Shown: positions 1 to 8,314 of the stretch, in pieces
Layout: every line of letters begins with the position of its first letter
Position numbering within the stretch: position 1 is the first letter of the stretch
Assembly: GCA_043801445.1 (NCBI GenBank)
Contig: JAZDMB010000055.1
Span: 1-21,049, forward strand
Direction: 5' to 3'
DNA: 21,049 nt
DNA from: JAZDFP01 sp043801445
GTDB lineage: Bacteria; Planctomycetota; MHYJ01; JACQXL01
The notes under the pieces: generated by a model
Database searches by the model: none
What the model saw: the letters and a program-made list of their open reading frames with translations, nothing else
Told to the model about the DNA's origin: nothing
Made by a program: the position numbers and the translations under genes

Positions 1-4
1 AGAG

Positions 5-117
5 AAACACGAATGATACAAATGGAACGAATCTCACGAATATTCTTTTGGGGATAGGAACCTTAAGTAGTAATTTTTTATTCGTATCATTTGTCTTTAT
101 TCGTCTTATTCGTGTTT
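5..117. repeat. Degenerate inverted repeat downstream of metG
   Basis: Two arms, about 5-42 and 79-117, are imperfect reverse complements of each other. Both are built from repeated ATTCGT-like units separated by 3-5 bases. The outer ends match best (AAACACGAAT against ATTCGTGTTT). The middle, about 43-78, is unrelated and A+T-rich. The same motif continues into the metG 3' end (ATTCGTGGG at 133-141), so the last metG codons may derive from the repeat. It could act as a terminator for the long minus-strand operon, but no clean stem plus T-run is visible. Confidence 0.5.
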
Positions 118-123
118 ATATTT

Positions 124-1647
124 CTATTCATCTATTCGTGGGAAAAGCGGATTGCCTTTATTTATCTTCGTATTTGGAATTATCTGCCCGAATATAAGAC
201 TCTGCGGAATAGACACTTCTTGTCCGGCAACGCCCAACTGCTTCCTGATTGATTCACAAGTTGCAGGCATAAAAGGTATTAAGTATACCGAAATAATCCT
301 GATTATTTCTGCCAGAGTATATAAAACAGTATTTAAGCGAGGTGATTTCTCTTTAGCCAGCACCCATGGTTTGATATCGTCAACATATTTATTAGCCGAT
401 CTCACTATCTCCCATATTTTCTCCAATGCCAAACTAAATTGAAAATGTTCCATATGCCCCATAATAATATCCTGTAATGATAGAATAGTCTTCTTTAGAG
501 ATTCATTGGAATTATCTGCGCTATCTTGAACAGGTATCTTGCCATTATTATATTTTTCAATCATTGTCAAAGCTCTCAGAATCAAATTACCAAGTTCGTT
601 ACCAAGTTCATTATTATAACGGCTCAAAAGCGCCGGGAATGAAAAATCACCATCCTGTCCAAAAGGAATTTCACGAAGCAGAAAATAGCGCAGGCTATCA
701 ACACCAAATTTTGCGATAACATCCCGCGGGTATATAACATTACCCTTAGATTTGGATATTTTATCCGAATTCATCATCCACCAACCATGAGCAAATATTT
801 TGCGTGGCGGTTCTAATCCGGCAGACATCAACATACAAGGCCAAATAACAGCGTGGAACCATAGAATATCTTTGGCTATCAGATGAACATCCGCAGGCCA
901 AAACCTACCGAACTTATCCTTATCATCAGGATAACCTAACGCCGATAAATAATTGCTCAGGGCATCAAACCATACCCAAATAACATGTTTTGTATCAATC
1001 GGCAGAGGGATACCCCAATCAAAAGAAGCCCGGCTGATGCTGACATCCTCCATTCCCATCTCTACTCTTGATACTATTTCATTATATCTGGAAATAGGCT
1101 CAATGCAATCAGGAACTTTCTTGAGATAGGCAATCATTTTATCACGGTATTTACTCAGTCTGAAGAAATAATTCTCCTCCTCAAAGAATTCCGTAGATCT
1201 CTGACAAACCGGACATTTTTTATCCGGGGATTCCTTCAAGGAAATATACCGCTCACAAGGCGCGCAATACCAACCGGAATATTTCCCCTTATAAATATCG
1301 CCTGCATCGGCTATTTTACTAAATAAGAATTGAACTGCCTTTTCATGTTTCGGGTCCGTGGTCCGTATGAAATGGTCATATTTAATATTCAAATCTTCCC
1401 AGGTCTTCTTATACTGAACTACCACACGGTCGGCAAATTCCTTGGGCTTCATTCCTTCGGCAGTTGCGGCTCGTAATATTTTCTGTCCATGTTCATCCGT
1501 ACCGGTTAAATAAAAAGTCTCATAACCGCATAATCTCTTATAGCGAGCCATTACATCTCCGGCAATAGTTGTATAGGCAGTACCGATATGCGGCTCGGCA
1601 TTTACGTAATATATCGGTGTCGTTATATAATAAGATTTACTTTCCAT
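124..1647 (-). CDS. metG: Methionyl-tRNA synthetase
   Basis: This cytoplasmic class I aminoacyl-tRNA synthetase charges tRNA-Met with methionine using ATP. The 507-residue protein has the nucleotide-binding HIGH-type motif HIGT at residues 20-23 and the KMSKS-type loop KISKS at 296-300. Between them lies a four-cysteine zinc knuckle (C128, C131, C145, C148), as in the MetG family. The tryptophan-rich methionine pocket region (WVWFDALSNY) follows. The length stops after the helical anticodon-binding domain, so the C-terminal dimerising tRNA-binding domain of long MetG proteins such as E. coli is absent; such short forms are common. It overlaps ricT by 11 bases and appears to be the last gene of a long minus-strand transcript. 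The final residues (PRIDE) fall in a stretch that resembles the adjacent ATTCGT repeat. Identification is very secure. Confidence 0.97.
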   Translation of the reverse strand: MESKSYYITTPIYYVNAEPHIGTAYTTIAGDVMARYKRLCGYETFYLTGTDEHGQKILRAATAEGMKPKEFADRVVVQYKKTWEDLNIKYDHFIRTTDPKHEKAVQFLFSKIADAGDIYKGKYSGWYCAPCERYISLKESPDKKCPVCQRSTEFFEEENYFFRLSKYRDKMIAYLKKVPDCIEPISRYNEIVSRVEMGMEDVSISRASFDWGIPLPIDTKHVIWVWFDALSNYLSALGYPDDKDKFGRFWPADVHLIAKDILWFHAVIWPCMLMSAGLEPPRKIFAHGWWMMNSDKISKSKGNVIYPRDVIAKFGVDSLRYFLLREIPFGQDGDFSFPALLSRYNNELGNELGNLILRALTMIEKYNNGKIPVQDSADNSNESLKKTILSLQDIIMGHMEHFQFSLALEKIWEIVRSANKYVDDIKPWVLAKEKSPRLNTVLYTLAEIIRIISVYLIPFMPATCESIRKQLGVAGQEVSIPQSLIFGQIIPNTKINKGNPLFPRIDE

Positions 1648-2491
1648 TAACTTCTTTCTCTCCGTCTAAATCTACTTTAATTGACGGTTCTTTGATTGTC
1701 TCGATAATATCCGAGATGCCTATTTTAATTCTACTATTATTCTCAAGCTCTACAATCACCTTCTGAGCCATAACTTCTAAATCTATCACCTCACCCAAAC
1801 CATTCTTGGTTTTAATAACCGTCCCTTTTCGTGGGAGTTTTTTTCTCAATTCGTTGTAAGTTTCGTCTTCATAACGAAGACAACACATCAATCGTCCGCA
1901 TAAACCAGAAATTTTAAGAGGGTCAAGCGTCGCCTTCTGGTTTTTCGCCATCTTCATTGTTACCGCCTCAGTCTCCTTGATAAAAGCCCGACAACATAAT
2001 TCATATCCACAATGACCAATATCAGATAGGAGTCTCGCTTCATCACGCACTCCGATTTGTTTCATCTCTATACGGGTCTTATATTCCTGGCCAAACTGTT
2101 TAATCAATTCCCTGAAATCGACTCTTTCTTTGGCTATAAAATAAAATGTTATCTTCTCACCGCCGAAAAGATAATCTATAAGCGAAATCTTCAACTTCAG
2201 CCCCAAACTCTCTATCTTTTGCTTGGCGTATACCAATATCTGTGGTATTTTCTCTTTATTTATTTTTTCCAACTCCTTTATATCCTCAGATGTAATCTTT
2301 CGTAATACTATTCCAATTGTATCAACATTCTCATTTTGTTTAATTTCTTTGGGATTGGAGCAAACCAACCCAACTTCTGTCCCGCTATCAGTCTTAACAA
2401 TACATTTATCACCCATCTTGATATCACCATAAGGATATTTGAAGTTAGTCAGTATCCTGGCAACACCATAACGAACTGTTACTAAAAACAT
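1637..2491 (-). CDS. ricT: PSP1-domain protein, RicT/YaaT family
   Basis: This 284-residue protein is a recognisable member of the PSP1 C-terminal domain family, which includes Bacillus RicT (YaaT). RicT is part of an iron-sulfur-containing Ric complex that affects mRNA processing by RNase Y, and is linked to sporulation and competence. The visible hallmark is a set of conserved cysteines in two clusters, C161/C166/C167 and C198/C203/C204, probably metal or cluster ligands, within the PSP1 domain (about residues 60-150) and the region after it. It lies between holB and metG, the same neighbourhood as yaaT in Firmicutes (tmk-holB-yaaT-metS), which supports the assignment. The start codon overlaps nothing upstream; a 139-base hairpin-containing gap separates it from holB. 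Its role in this organism is not known, because the partners RicA and RicF are not visible here. Confidence 0.9.
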   Translation of the reverse strand: MFLVTVRYGVARILTNFKYPYGDIKMGDKCIVKTDSGTEVGLVCSNPKEIKQNENVDTIGIVLRKITSEDIKELEKINKEKIPQILVYAKQKIESLGLKLKISLIDYLFGGEKITFYFIAKERVDFRELIKQFGQEYKTRIEMKQIGVRDEARLLSDIGHCGYELCCRAFIKETEAVTMKMAKNQKATLDPLKISGLCGRLMCCLRYEDETYNELRKKLPRKGTVIKTKNGLGEVIDLEVMAQKVIVELENNSRIKIGISDIIETIKEPSIKVDLDGEKEVNGK

Positions 2492-2521
2492 ACAAAATTT
2501 CTCCTTATTATATTCTATATT

Positions 2522-2548
2522 GAGACTGTTAACGAAGTCAACAATCTC
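2522..2548. repeat. Hairpin in the holB-ricT gap
   Basis: GAGACTGTT (2522-2530) pairs with AACAATCTC (2540-2548) with one mismatch and a 9-base loop. A second small stem, CCAGC/GCTGG, spans 2558-2572. The heptamer TTGAGAC occurs at 2520-2526 and 2618-2624, and its reverse complement at 2589-2595, so the gap looks like a compound repeat. It could be an attenuator or RNA-processing site inside the operon. No T-run on the minus strand makes it a convincing terminator. Confidence 0.4.
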
Positions 2549-2630
2549 ACCCAGAACCCAGCTGGAAGCTGGATAAACTCAGTAAAGGGTCTCAAACTGA
2601 CACCGCCCCGATGGACATTGAGACATCTCA

Positions 2631-3629
2631 TTACAAGAAAAGATTATCCACCACCAGATTTATATTAGCATTATATCTCAAATAACGTTCAGATTCTAAT
2701 AATTTATCTATTAGTTTTTCTATCTGTTTAGAATCGCAACTTTTATGATATTTTTTCACTTCGTTGATTTTATCTTTATTAAATAATCTACTATCTGCCA
2801 CCCCGTAATAAAGCCATAAGACATCCCTCACGAAAAATCCGATTATTTTAAGTTGCCAGATAATCTCCTGTCTAATGCCCTCATTATCTTCAGCATTAGA
2901 TTTGGCATAATTAATAACTCTATTAGTCATATTCCCATGGTCTTGTTCTATCAGTCCGGCAATTAATGAATCACGCTGGCTGAGCATATTTTGCGAATGT
3001 AACCTGACTGCATCTCCAATACTGCCGTGGCATAACTGTGTTAAAAAAGATGCCTGACCTGAATCTATTTTCAGATGTTTTATCAAATATTCCTTCATCT
3101 GTTCCTGTTGCAACGGATAAAACCTGATTATCTGGCATCGTGACAAAATAGTCGGCAGTAATGATGGTAAATTTGACGTCACCAAAATAATTATAGTATT
3201 CTTGACCGGCTCTTCTAATGTCTTAAGAAAAGCATTAGCCGCCTCTTCACTCATCAGTTCCGCCTCATTAATGATAAACACCCGATATGACTTATAAAAA
3301 GGCATCATCATCAACTCTTTTTCCACCGCTCTAACCGTATCAATAGTAATTCCTTGCTTTCCCTTTTCCACTTCTATTATCCTTAAATTCGGGTGACAAT
3401 TTTTACCTACCAACATACAGGAACGACATTTAGAACAATTTTTAGTAACCCAATTGCCCTTCTCATCATTTTCACACATTAATATCTTTGCTAAGGTGCG
3501 AGCAAAAAGAAATTTACCAACACCGGAGGGACCGGCAAAAATGTAAGCGTGGCTTAAACGGTTTGATTTTAAAATCTGCTTGAATGTATTAACAGCAGAT
3601 TGTTGTCCGATAATATCGTCAAAGAACAT
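2631..3629 (-). CDS. holB: DNA polymerase III delta' subunit (clamp-loader)
   Basis: This 332-residue AAA+ protein of the DnaX/HolB family is the delta' subunit of the clamp loader that places the beta sliding clamp on DNA. The N-terminal region has a P-loop-like GPSGVGKF at residues 33-40, a four-cysteine zinc module (C65, C68, C71, C78) and the Walker B-like segment INEAELM near 120-126. The SRC motif (163-165) provides the arginine finger that acts on neighbouring gamma/tau ATP sites. The P-loop has Phe where Ser/Thr is normally required, consistent with a delta' subunit that does not hydrolyse ATP itself. Delta' rather than DnaX is favoured by the length and by the position directly after tmk. 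It overlaps tmk by 11 bases. Confidence 0.92.
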   Translation of the reverse strand: MFFDDIIGQQSAVNTFKQILKSNRLSHAYIFAGPSGVGKFLFARTLAKILMCENDEKGNWVTKNCSKCRSCMLVGKNCHPNLRIIEVEKGKQGITIDTVRAVEKELMMMPFYKSYRVFIINEAELMSEEAANAFLKTLEEPVKNTIIILVTSNLPSLLPTILSRCQIIRFYPLQQEQMKEYLIKHLKIDSGQASFLTQLCHGSIGDAVRLHSQNMLSQRDSLIAGLIEQDHGNMTNRVINYAKSNAEDNEGIRQEIIWQLKIIGFFVRDVLWLYYGVADSRLFNKDKINEVKKYHKSCDSKQIEKLIDKLLESERYLRYNANINLVVDNLFL

Positions 3630-4293
3630 TTTTTACTATCTTGATTATTTCTTTATGGGTATCTGAAATTGATTGAGTCCCATCAATCACCTGATATTTT
3701 TTCTTATCAAATTTTGCTAATCTAATAAATCCTTCTCGCACCTTTTTATGGAAAAGTAATGCCTTACGCTCCATCCTATCCAATCCCCCTTTTATTCCCC
3801 CTTTAATAAAGGATGATTTAAGGGAATTTGAAACAGACGAGCGGCTATTTTTTATTCGCTCAAATCCTTCCTCTGGTGGTACATCTAGAATTATCGTCAT
3901 ATCAGGCAAAAAACCGCCTGTCATAATACGCCATATCTCTTTAACGTTATCTTCACCAATTTTACCGGCATAACCCTGATAAACAATGGTAGATGAAAGA
4001 AAACGGTCTGAAACAACGACCTTATTCTCCTTTAATGCTGGTTTTAGTATCTCGTCAACCAACTGAGCCCGGCTGGCAAAATAAAGAAACAATTCGGTTA
4101 ATGGAGTCATTTTATTATAATACGGATCAAGCAGTATTTTACGAATACCTTCACTGATAGAAGTCGAACCCGGATCACGCACGACTAATATGGAATGCCC
4201 TACTTTACGTAGATATCGACTCAATAATTTAACCTGGCTACTCTTACCACAACCATCAGGACCATCAATCACAATAAACTTTCCGCGTTTCAT
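3619..4293 (-). CDS. tmk: Thymidylate kinase
   Basis: The enzyme phosphorylates dTMP to dTDP with ATP in the cytoplasm, supplying dTTP for DNA synthesis. Visible family features in the 224-residue product are the P-loop GPDGCGKS (11-18), the RDPGST form of the usual REPGGT motif (39-44), the DRF motif (96-98) followed by SSTIVYQGYAG, and LDVPPEEGFERIK before the LID region. Residues about 151-170 are not family-like: a low-complexity stretch containing FIKGGIKGG separates ERIK from LDRMERKALLFHKKV, which normally lie close together. The underlying DNA (3782-3828) is palindromic, suggesting an in-frame repeat insertion in or near the LID. The reading frame is intact, so the protein may still function. 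It is 8 bases from atpD and overlaps holB by 11 bases. Confidence 0.95.
   Translation of the reverse strand: MKRGKFIVIDGPDGCGKSSQVKLLSRYLRKVGHSILVVRDPGSTSISEGIRKILLDPYYNKMTPLTELFLYFASRAQLVDEILKPALKENKVVVSDRFLSSTIVYQGYAGKIGEDNVKEIWRIMTGGFLPDMTIILDVPPEEGFERIKNSRSSVSNSLKSSFIKGGIKGGLDRMERKALLFHKKVREGFIRLAKFDKKKYQVIDGTQSISDTHKEIIKIVKNVL
3782..3828. repeat. Palindromic element inserted in frame within tmk
   Basis: The plus strand reads AATCCCCCTTTTATTCCCCC followed by TTTAATAAAGGATGATTTAA and GGGAATT. The two halves are imperfect reverse complements centred near 3805. On the minus strand it encodes residues about 155-170 of Tmk (NSLKSSFIKGGIKGG), a stretch foreign to thymidylate kinases. It resembles the CCCCCTTT...AAAGGGGG intergenic palindromes found in many bacterial genomes (recalled, not searched). 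Confidence 0.6.
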
Positions 4294-4301
4294 AATTATA
4301 A

Positions 4302-5708
4302 TTATATTATCTGTTTCGCTTTTTCCACTGCTTCTTCAATTGTGCCAACCATATTAAACGCCTGTTCGGGCAGGCTGTCATGTTTACCTTCAAGAATTTC
4401 CCTAAAACTCCTAACGGTATCTTTCAGAGGCACATACCTGCCGGGCGTACCGGTGAATGCTTCGGCTACGTGGAATGGCTGTGAGAAAAAACGCTGAATG
4501 CGTCTTGCCCTTGCCACAATCTTTTTGTCCTCATCAGACAATTCTTCCATACCCAATATGGCAATGATATCCTGCAGGTCTTTGTAACGTTGGAGTATAG
4601 TTTGCACCTCACGGGCAGTATTGTAATGTTCCTTACCAATGATTCTTTCATCTAGGATGCGTGAGGTAGAATCAAGCGGGTCAACTGCCGGATAAATACC
4701 CAACTCCATAATCTGGCGCGATAGAACTGTAGTCGCATCTAAATGCGCAAAGGCGGTTGCCGGTGCCGGGTCGGTTAAATCATCTGCCGGAACATAGATG
4801 GCCTGAATAGACGTAATAGAACCTCGTTTAGTTGAAGTGATACGTTCCTGTAATTCAGCCATCTCGCTGGAGAGCGTCGGCTGGTAGCCCACGGCTGATG
4901 GCATTCTGCCCAGTAGCGCTGATACTTCTGAACCGGCCTGAGTAAATCTGAATATATTATCAATAAATAACAGGACGTCCTGGCCTTCCTGGTCGCGGAA
5001 GTATTCTGCCATAGTCAATGCAGTCAAAGCCACCCTAAGACGGGCGCCAGGCGGTTCATTCATCTGCCCAAAGACCAAAACAGTCTTACTTAAAACACCT
5101 GAACTCTGCATTTCCAGCCAGAGGTCATTACCTTCACGAGTTCTTTCACCCACACCGCCGAATACGGAAAATCCGCCGTGTTCGGTAGCGATATTTCTAA
5201 TAAGTTCGGTAATCAAGACGGTCTTACCTACGCCTGCTCCACCGAATAGACCAACCTTTCCGCCTTTGGAATAAGGCGCAATAAGATCTATAACTTTCAA
5301 ACCAGTTTCAAATATCTCGGTGGTGGTTGACTGTTCAACCAATGCCGGGCTATGACGATGAATAGGATAATAATCCTTAGTTTTAATCTCGCCAATCGTG
5401 TCAATCGGCTTACCAAGCAGATTAATAACCCGGCCCAATGTGGCGCGGCCAACCGGCACAGTAATCATTCCTCCGGTATCAATAACCGGGGTACCTCTGA
5501 CTAAACCATCAGTAGTGGAAAGCGCTATAGTACGAACTGAATTATCACCCATATGCTGAGCGACTTCCAAGACTAATTCTGTTCCGGTTTTGTCATTTTT
5601 AATAATTAAAGCATTATAAATATGGGGAAGACTTCCTTTGGGAAAAGCCACGTCCACCACTGGACCGATAACTTGCAGAACCTGTCCAATATTATTATTT
5701 TTTTCCAT
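4302..5708 (-). CDS. atpD: F-type ATP synthase beta subunit
   Basis: This is the catalytic beta subunit of the F1 sector; three copies per F1 head synthesise ATP from ADP and phosphate. The 468-residue protein shows the P-loop GGAGVGKT at 156-163, the catalytic-glutamate motif GERTREGND (catalytic Glu at 188), the ALTMAEYFRD segment, the SALLGRMPSAVGYQPTLSSE catch-loop region and the DELSEED-type motif MEELSDEDK that touches the gamma shaft. The length is normal for bacterial AtpD. It follows atpG by 13 bases and precedes tmk by only 8 bases, leaving no room for the epsilon gene atpC that usually follows atpD. Confidence 0.99.
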   Translation of the reverse strand: MEKNNNIGQVLQVIGPVVDVAFPKGSLPHIYNALIIKNDKTGTELVLEVAQHMGDNSVRTIALSTTDGLVRGTPVIDTGGMITVPVGRATLGRVINLLGKPIDTIGEIKTKDYYPIHRHSPALVEQSTTTEIFETGLKVIDLIAPYSKGGKVGLFGGAGVGKTVLITELIRNIATEHGGFSVFGGVGERTREGNDLWLEMQSSGVLSKTVLVFGQMNEPPGARLRVALTALTMAEYFRDQEGQDVLLFIDNIFRFTQAGSEVSALLGRMPSAVGYQPTLSSEMAELQERITSTKRGSITSIQAIYVPADDLTDPAPATAFAHLDATTVLSRQIMELGIYPAVDPLDSTSRILDERIIGKEHYNTAREVQTILQRYKDLQDIIAILGMEELSDEDKKIVARARRIQRFFSQPFHVAEAFTGTPGRYVPLKDTVRSFREILEGKHDSLPEQAFNMVGTIEEAVEKAKQII

Positions 5709-5721
5709 TATCTATCTCCTA

Positions 5722-6648
5722 TTATCTCAATCCTTCTGCCCCGCCTACAATATCCAACAATTCTCTAGTGATATTTGCCTGACGGGCTTTATTAAATGTT
5801 AACGTCAAATCATCAATAACTTCAGAGGCATTCTTAGAGGCATTACGCATAGCAATCATCCGTGCCGAGTGCTCGCTAGAATAAGACTCCAGTAATGTTC
5901 GGTAAAATATTACTTCCAGATACCTGGGTATAATTAAATTTAATAATTCAGCCGGCTGAGGTTCAAATAAATAATCCCCCTCAACCCCAACCTTTCCCCG
6001 CTGGGAAGAAGTAACGGAAAGGGTTTCATTATTATTTAAATCAGCAAACGGAAGAAATCGATGGGCTTTGGGTTTATTGACCATCGGATTAATAAACTCG
6101 CTGTAAACCAACCAAACCTCGCTTATTCTGCCCTGCTCATAATCTTTAATAATAGGATTAATCATCTCCTTAGCGAACGCCATATTCAAATCCGCACCGG
6201 CTGTAGCGCTGGTTTGAATATGGCGGATATTATAGTTATTTTTGCGGGCGAAATCATGAATCTTTTTGCCGACCGGAACTATCTCGATAGTCTTTTCGGT
6301 TTCAATAGAGACTATAAAATTATTCAATGCCTTAAGTAAAATAGCATTATATCCTCCACAAAGCCCCTTGCTGGAACCCATCGCGATAATACAAAGTTTT
6401 TGGTCCTTCAGTACCACATTTGCTGAGTCCTGCTTCTTTAAATACGGATGGCTGAAACCAATACCTTTTAAATATCCAAAAAGATGTTCAGTTATCTGTT
6501 TTAGTTTAGATGAATACGGACGGATAGCAGTCAGTTTAGTCCAGACACGCTTGAACTTGGAGGCGGAGACCATTTCCATCGCCCGCGTTATTTTCTTAAT
6601 ATTATGAACGCTTTTTATTTTACGCTTTATTTTACGCGGATTTAACAT
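5722..6648 (-). CDS. atpG: F-type ATP synthase gamma subunit
   Basis: Gamma is the rotating central shaft of F1, linking c-ring rotation to conformational change in the alpha/beta head. The 308-residue product begins with the typical helix MLNPRKIKRKIKSVHNIKKI and continues ITRAMEMVSASKF. It ends with the conserved helix that includes SEHSARMIAMRNASKNASEV and RQANITRELLDIVGGAEGL. Residues about 207-223 (ETLSVTSSQRGKVGVEG) form an unusual insert just before the usual yLFEP segment; the DNA there (5974-6027) looks like a palindromic repeat placed in frame. Without it the length would be typical of the family. It lies between atpA (22 bases) and atpD (13 bases). Confidence 0.97.
   Translation of the reverse strand: MLNPRKIKRKIKSVHNIKKITRAMEMVSASKFKRVWTKLTAIRPYSSKLKQITEHLFGYLKGIGFSHPYLKKQDSANVVLKDQKLCIIAMGSSKGLCGGYNAILLKALNNFIVSIETEKTIEIVPVGKKIHDFARKNNYNIRHIQTSATAGADLNMAFAKEMINPIIKDYEQGRISEVWLVYSEFINPMVNKPKAHRFLPFADLNNNETLSVTSSQRGKVGVEGDYLFEPQPAELLNLIIPRYLEVIFYRTLLESYSSEHSARMIAMRNASKNASEVIDDLTLTFNKARQANITRELLDIVGGAEGLR
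5974..6027. repeat. Palindromic repeat inserted in frame within atpG
   Basis: The plus-strand segment begins AATCCCCCTCAACCCCAACC, continues with CCTTTCC (5991-5997) and closes with the complementary GGAAAGG (6016-6022). On the minus strand it encodes ETLSVTSSQRGKVGVEG, which is not part of the gamma-subunit fold. The sequence resembles the 'CCCTCACCCCAACCCTCTCCCC' class of dispersed genomic palindromes (recalled, unverified). It is a different family from the element in tmk. Confidence 0.5.
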
Positions 6649-6670
6649 ATTTATCTACATTCAAACTTAA

Positions 6671-8245
6671 TTATTCTGACACCGCACTCGCTGTACTCGG
6701 AACAACAGAATTACTCTGATTATAATCGACTATTGTTTTTTTTAGATTCTCTATGGTTGATGCCTCAAGTTTCTGCGTCTTTTTTATTGTTTCAAGTATC
6801 CCCGGATGTTGCTCGTGAACAAATTTCATAAAACCATCAACAAACGACTTTACTTTATCGACAGCTAAAATATCAAGATTACCGCTGGTGCCCAGCCAAA
6901 TCATAACCACCTGTTCAGCCACGGCAATCGGCCCAAATTGCGGTTGTTTGAGAAGTTCCACCAATCGTTCACCTCTGGTTAATTGCGCCTGGGTAGCTTT
7001 ATCCAATTCCGAAGCGAATTGGGCAAATGCGGCCAGCTCGCGATACTGCGCCAATTCAATACGCAATCTGCCGGCAATCTGCTTCATAGCAGATATCTGG
7101 GCTGACCCGCCCACACGCGAAACAGATAATCCAACGTTTACTGCCGGTCTGACACCGGCATAAAAAAGGTCTGGTTCAAGATAAATTTGGCCATCGGTAA
7201 TGGAAATAACATTGGTGGAAATATAACCGGAAATATCGCCAGCTTGGGTTTCCACGATAGGCAATGCGGTCAAAGAACCACCACCCAATGCATCTGACAA
7301 TTTAGCGGCGCGCTCCAATAAGCGTGAATGCAAGTTAAAGATATCGCCCGGATAAGCTTCTCTACCCGGCGGCCGGCGCAGGAGCAGAGACAACTGGCGA
7401 TAAGCCACGGCATGTTTGGACAAATCATCATAAATAACCAGCGCATGCTTTTTGTTATTCATAAAATACTCGCCCATAGCGCAACCTGCATAAGGAGCAA
7501 TGTATTGCAACGGCGCCGGGTCAGAGGCAGTCGCGGCTACCACGATAGAATATTTCATCGCACCGTATTTCTCCAGCGTATCAATGATACTTGCTACGGT
7601 TGATGCCTTTTGTCCGATTGCTACATAGATACAAATAACATCTTCTTCTTTTTGGTTAATGATAGTATCAATAGTTAAAGCGGTTTTGCCGACCTGACGG
7701 TCACCGATAATTAGTTCACGCTGTCCGCGGCCGATGGGAATCATTGAATCAATGGATATCCAACCGGTTTGCAGCGGTTTTCTAACAGGCTGACGCTCAA
7801 TAACATTGGGCGAACGCCCCTCTATTGGCCGATAATCATTGGTGGCAATCAGTCCCTTGCCGTCAAGCGGTTCGCCTAAGGCATTAACTACCCGGCCGAC
7901 TAATGCCTGCCCGACCGGCACCTGAACAATCCGACCGGTAGTTCTGACCTCATCACCTTCTTTAATTTGGGTATCATCACCCAAAACCACGCAACCAACA
8001 TGATCTTCTTCAAGGTTAAGCGCCATTCCAAAAACTGATTTAACCTGCGCGCTATTTACCAAATGGGAGGGAATAAACTCCACCAATTCAGAAGACATTA
8101 CTTTATCCAAACCCCAGACACGGGCAATACCGTCACCGACTTGCAGAACCACACCTACCGTATCCATTTTAATCTGTGTTTGGTATTTATTAATCTCTTT
8201 CTGAATTATGGAACTTATTTCTGCCGACTTAATATTCTCACTCAT
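6671..8245 (-). CDS. atpA: F-type ATP synthase alpha subunit
   Basis: Alpha subunits alternate with beta in the F1 head, binding nucleotide at non-catalytic sites and contributing the arginine finger to the catalytic sites. The 524-residue protein has the N-terminal beta-barrel (GVVLQVGDGIARVWGL), the P-loop GDRQVGKT at 181-188, the KHAVAYRQLSLLLRRPPGREAYPGD core and the signature PAVNVGLSVSRVGGSAQ with the conserved arginine. The C-terminal helical domain is complete (LRIELAQYRELAAFAQFASE). The length is slightly above the common ~505 residues because of a Ser/Asn-rich tail. It lies 22 bases upstream of atpG and 69 bases downstream of atpH. Confidence 0.99.
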   Translation of the reverse strand: MSENIKSAEISSIIQKEINKYQTQIKMDTVGVVLQVGDGIARVWGLDKVMSSELVEFIPSHLVNSAQVKSVFGMALNLEEDHVGCVVLGDDTQIKEGDEVRTTGRIVQVPVGQALVGRVVNALGEPLDGKGLIATNDYRPIEGRSPNVIERQPVRKPLQTGWISIDSMIPIGRGQRELIIGDRQVGKTALTIDTIINQKEEDVICIYVAIGQKASTVASIIDTLEKYGAMKYSIVVAATASDPAPLQYIAPYAGCAMGEYFMNNKKHALVIYDDLSKHAVAYRQLSLLLRRPPGREAYPGDIFNLHSRLLERAAKLSDALGGGSLTALPIVETQAGDISGYISTNVISITDGQIYLEPDLFYAGVRPAVNVGLSVSRVGGSAQISAMKQIAGRLRIELAQYRELAAFAQFASELDKATQAQLTRGERLVELLKQPQFGPIAVAEQVVMIWLGTSGNLDILAVDKVKSFVDGFMKFVHEQHPGILETIKKTQKLEASTIENLKKTIVDYNQSNSVVPSTASAVSE

Positions 8246-8314
8246 AATTTACTTCCTTATTAGATTAGAACTGAAATCATTTAATAAAAATTTATTACTA
8301 TACCTCGTATAACT

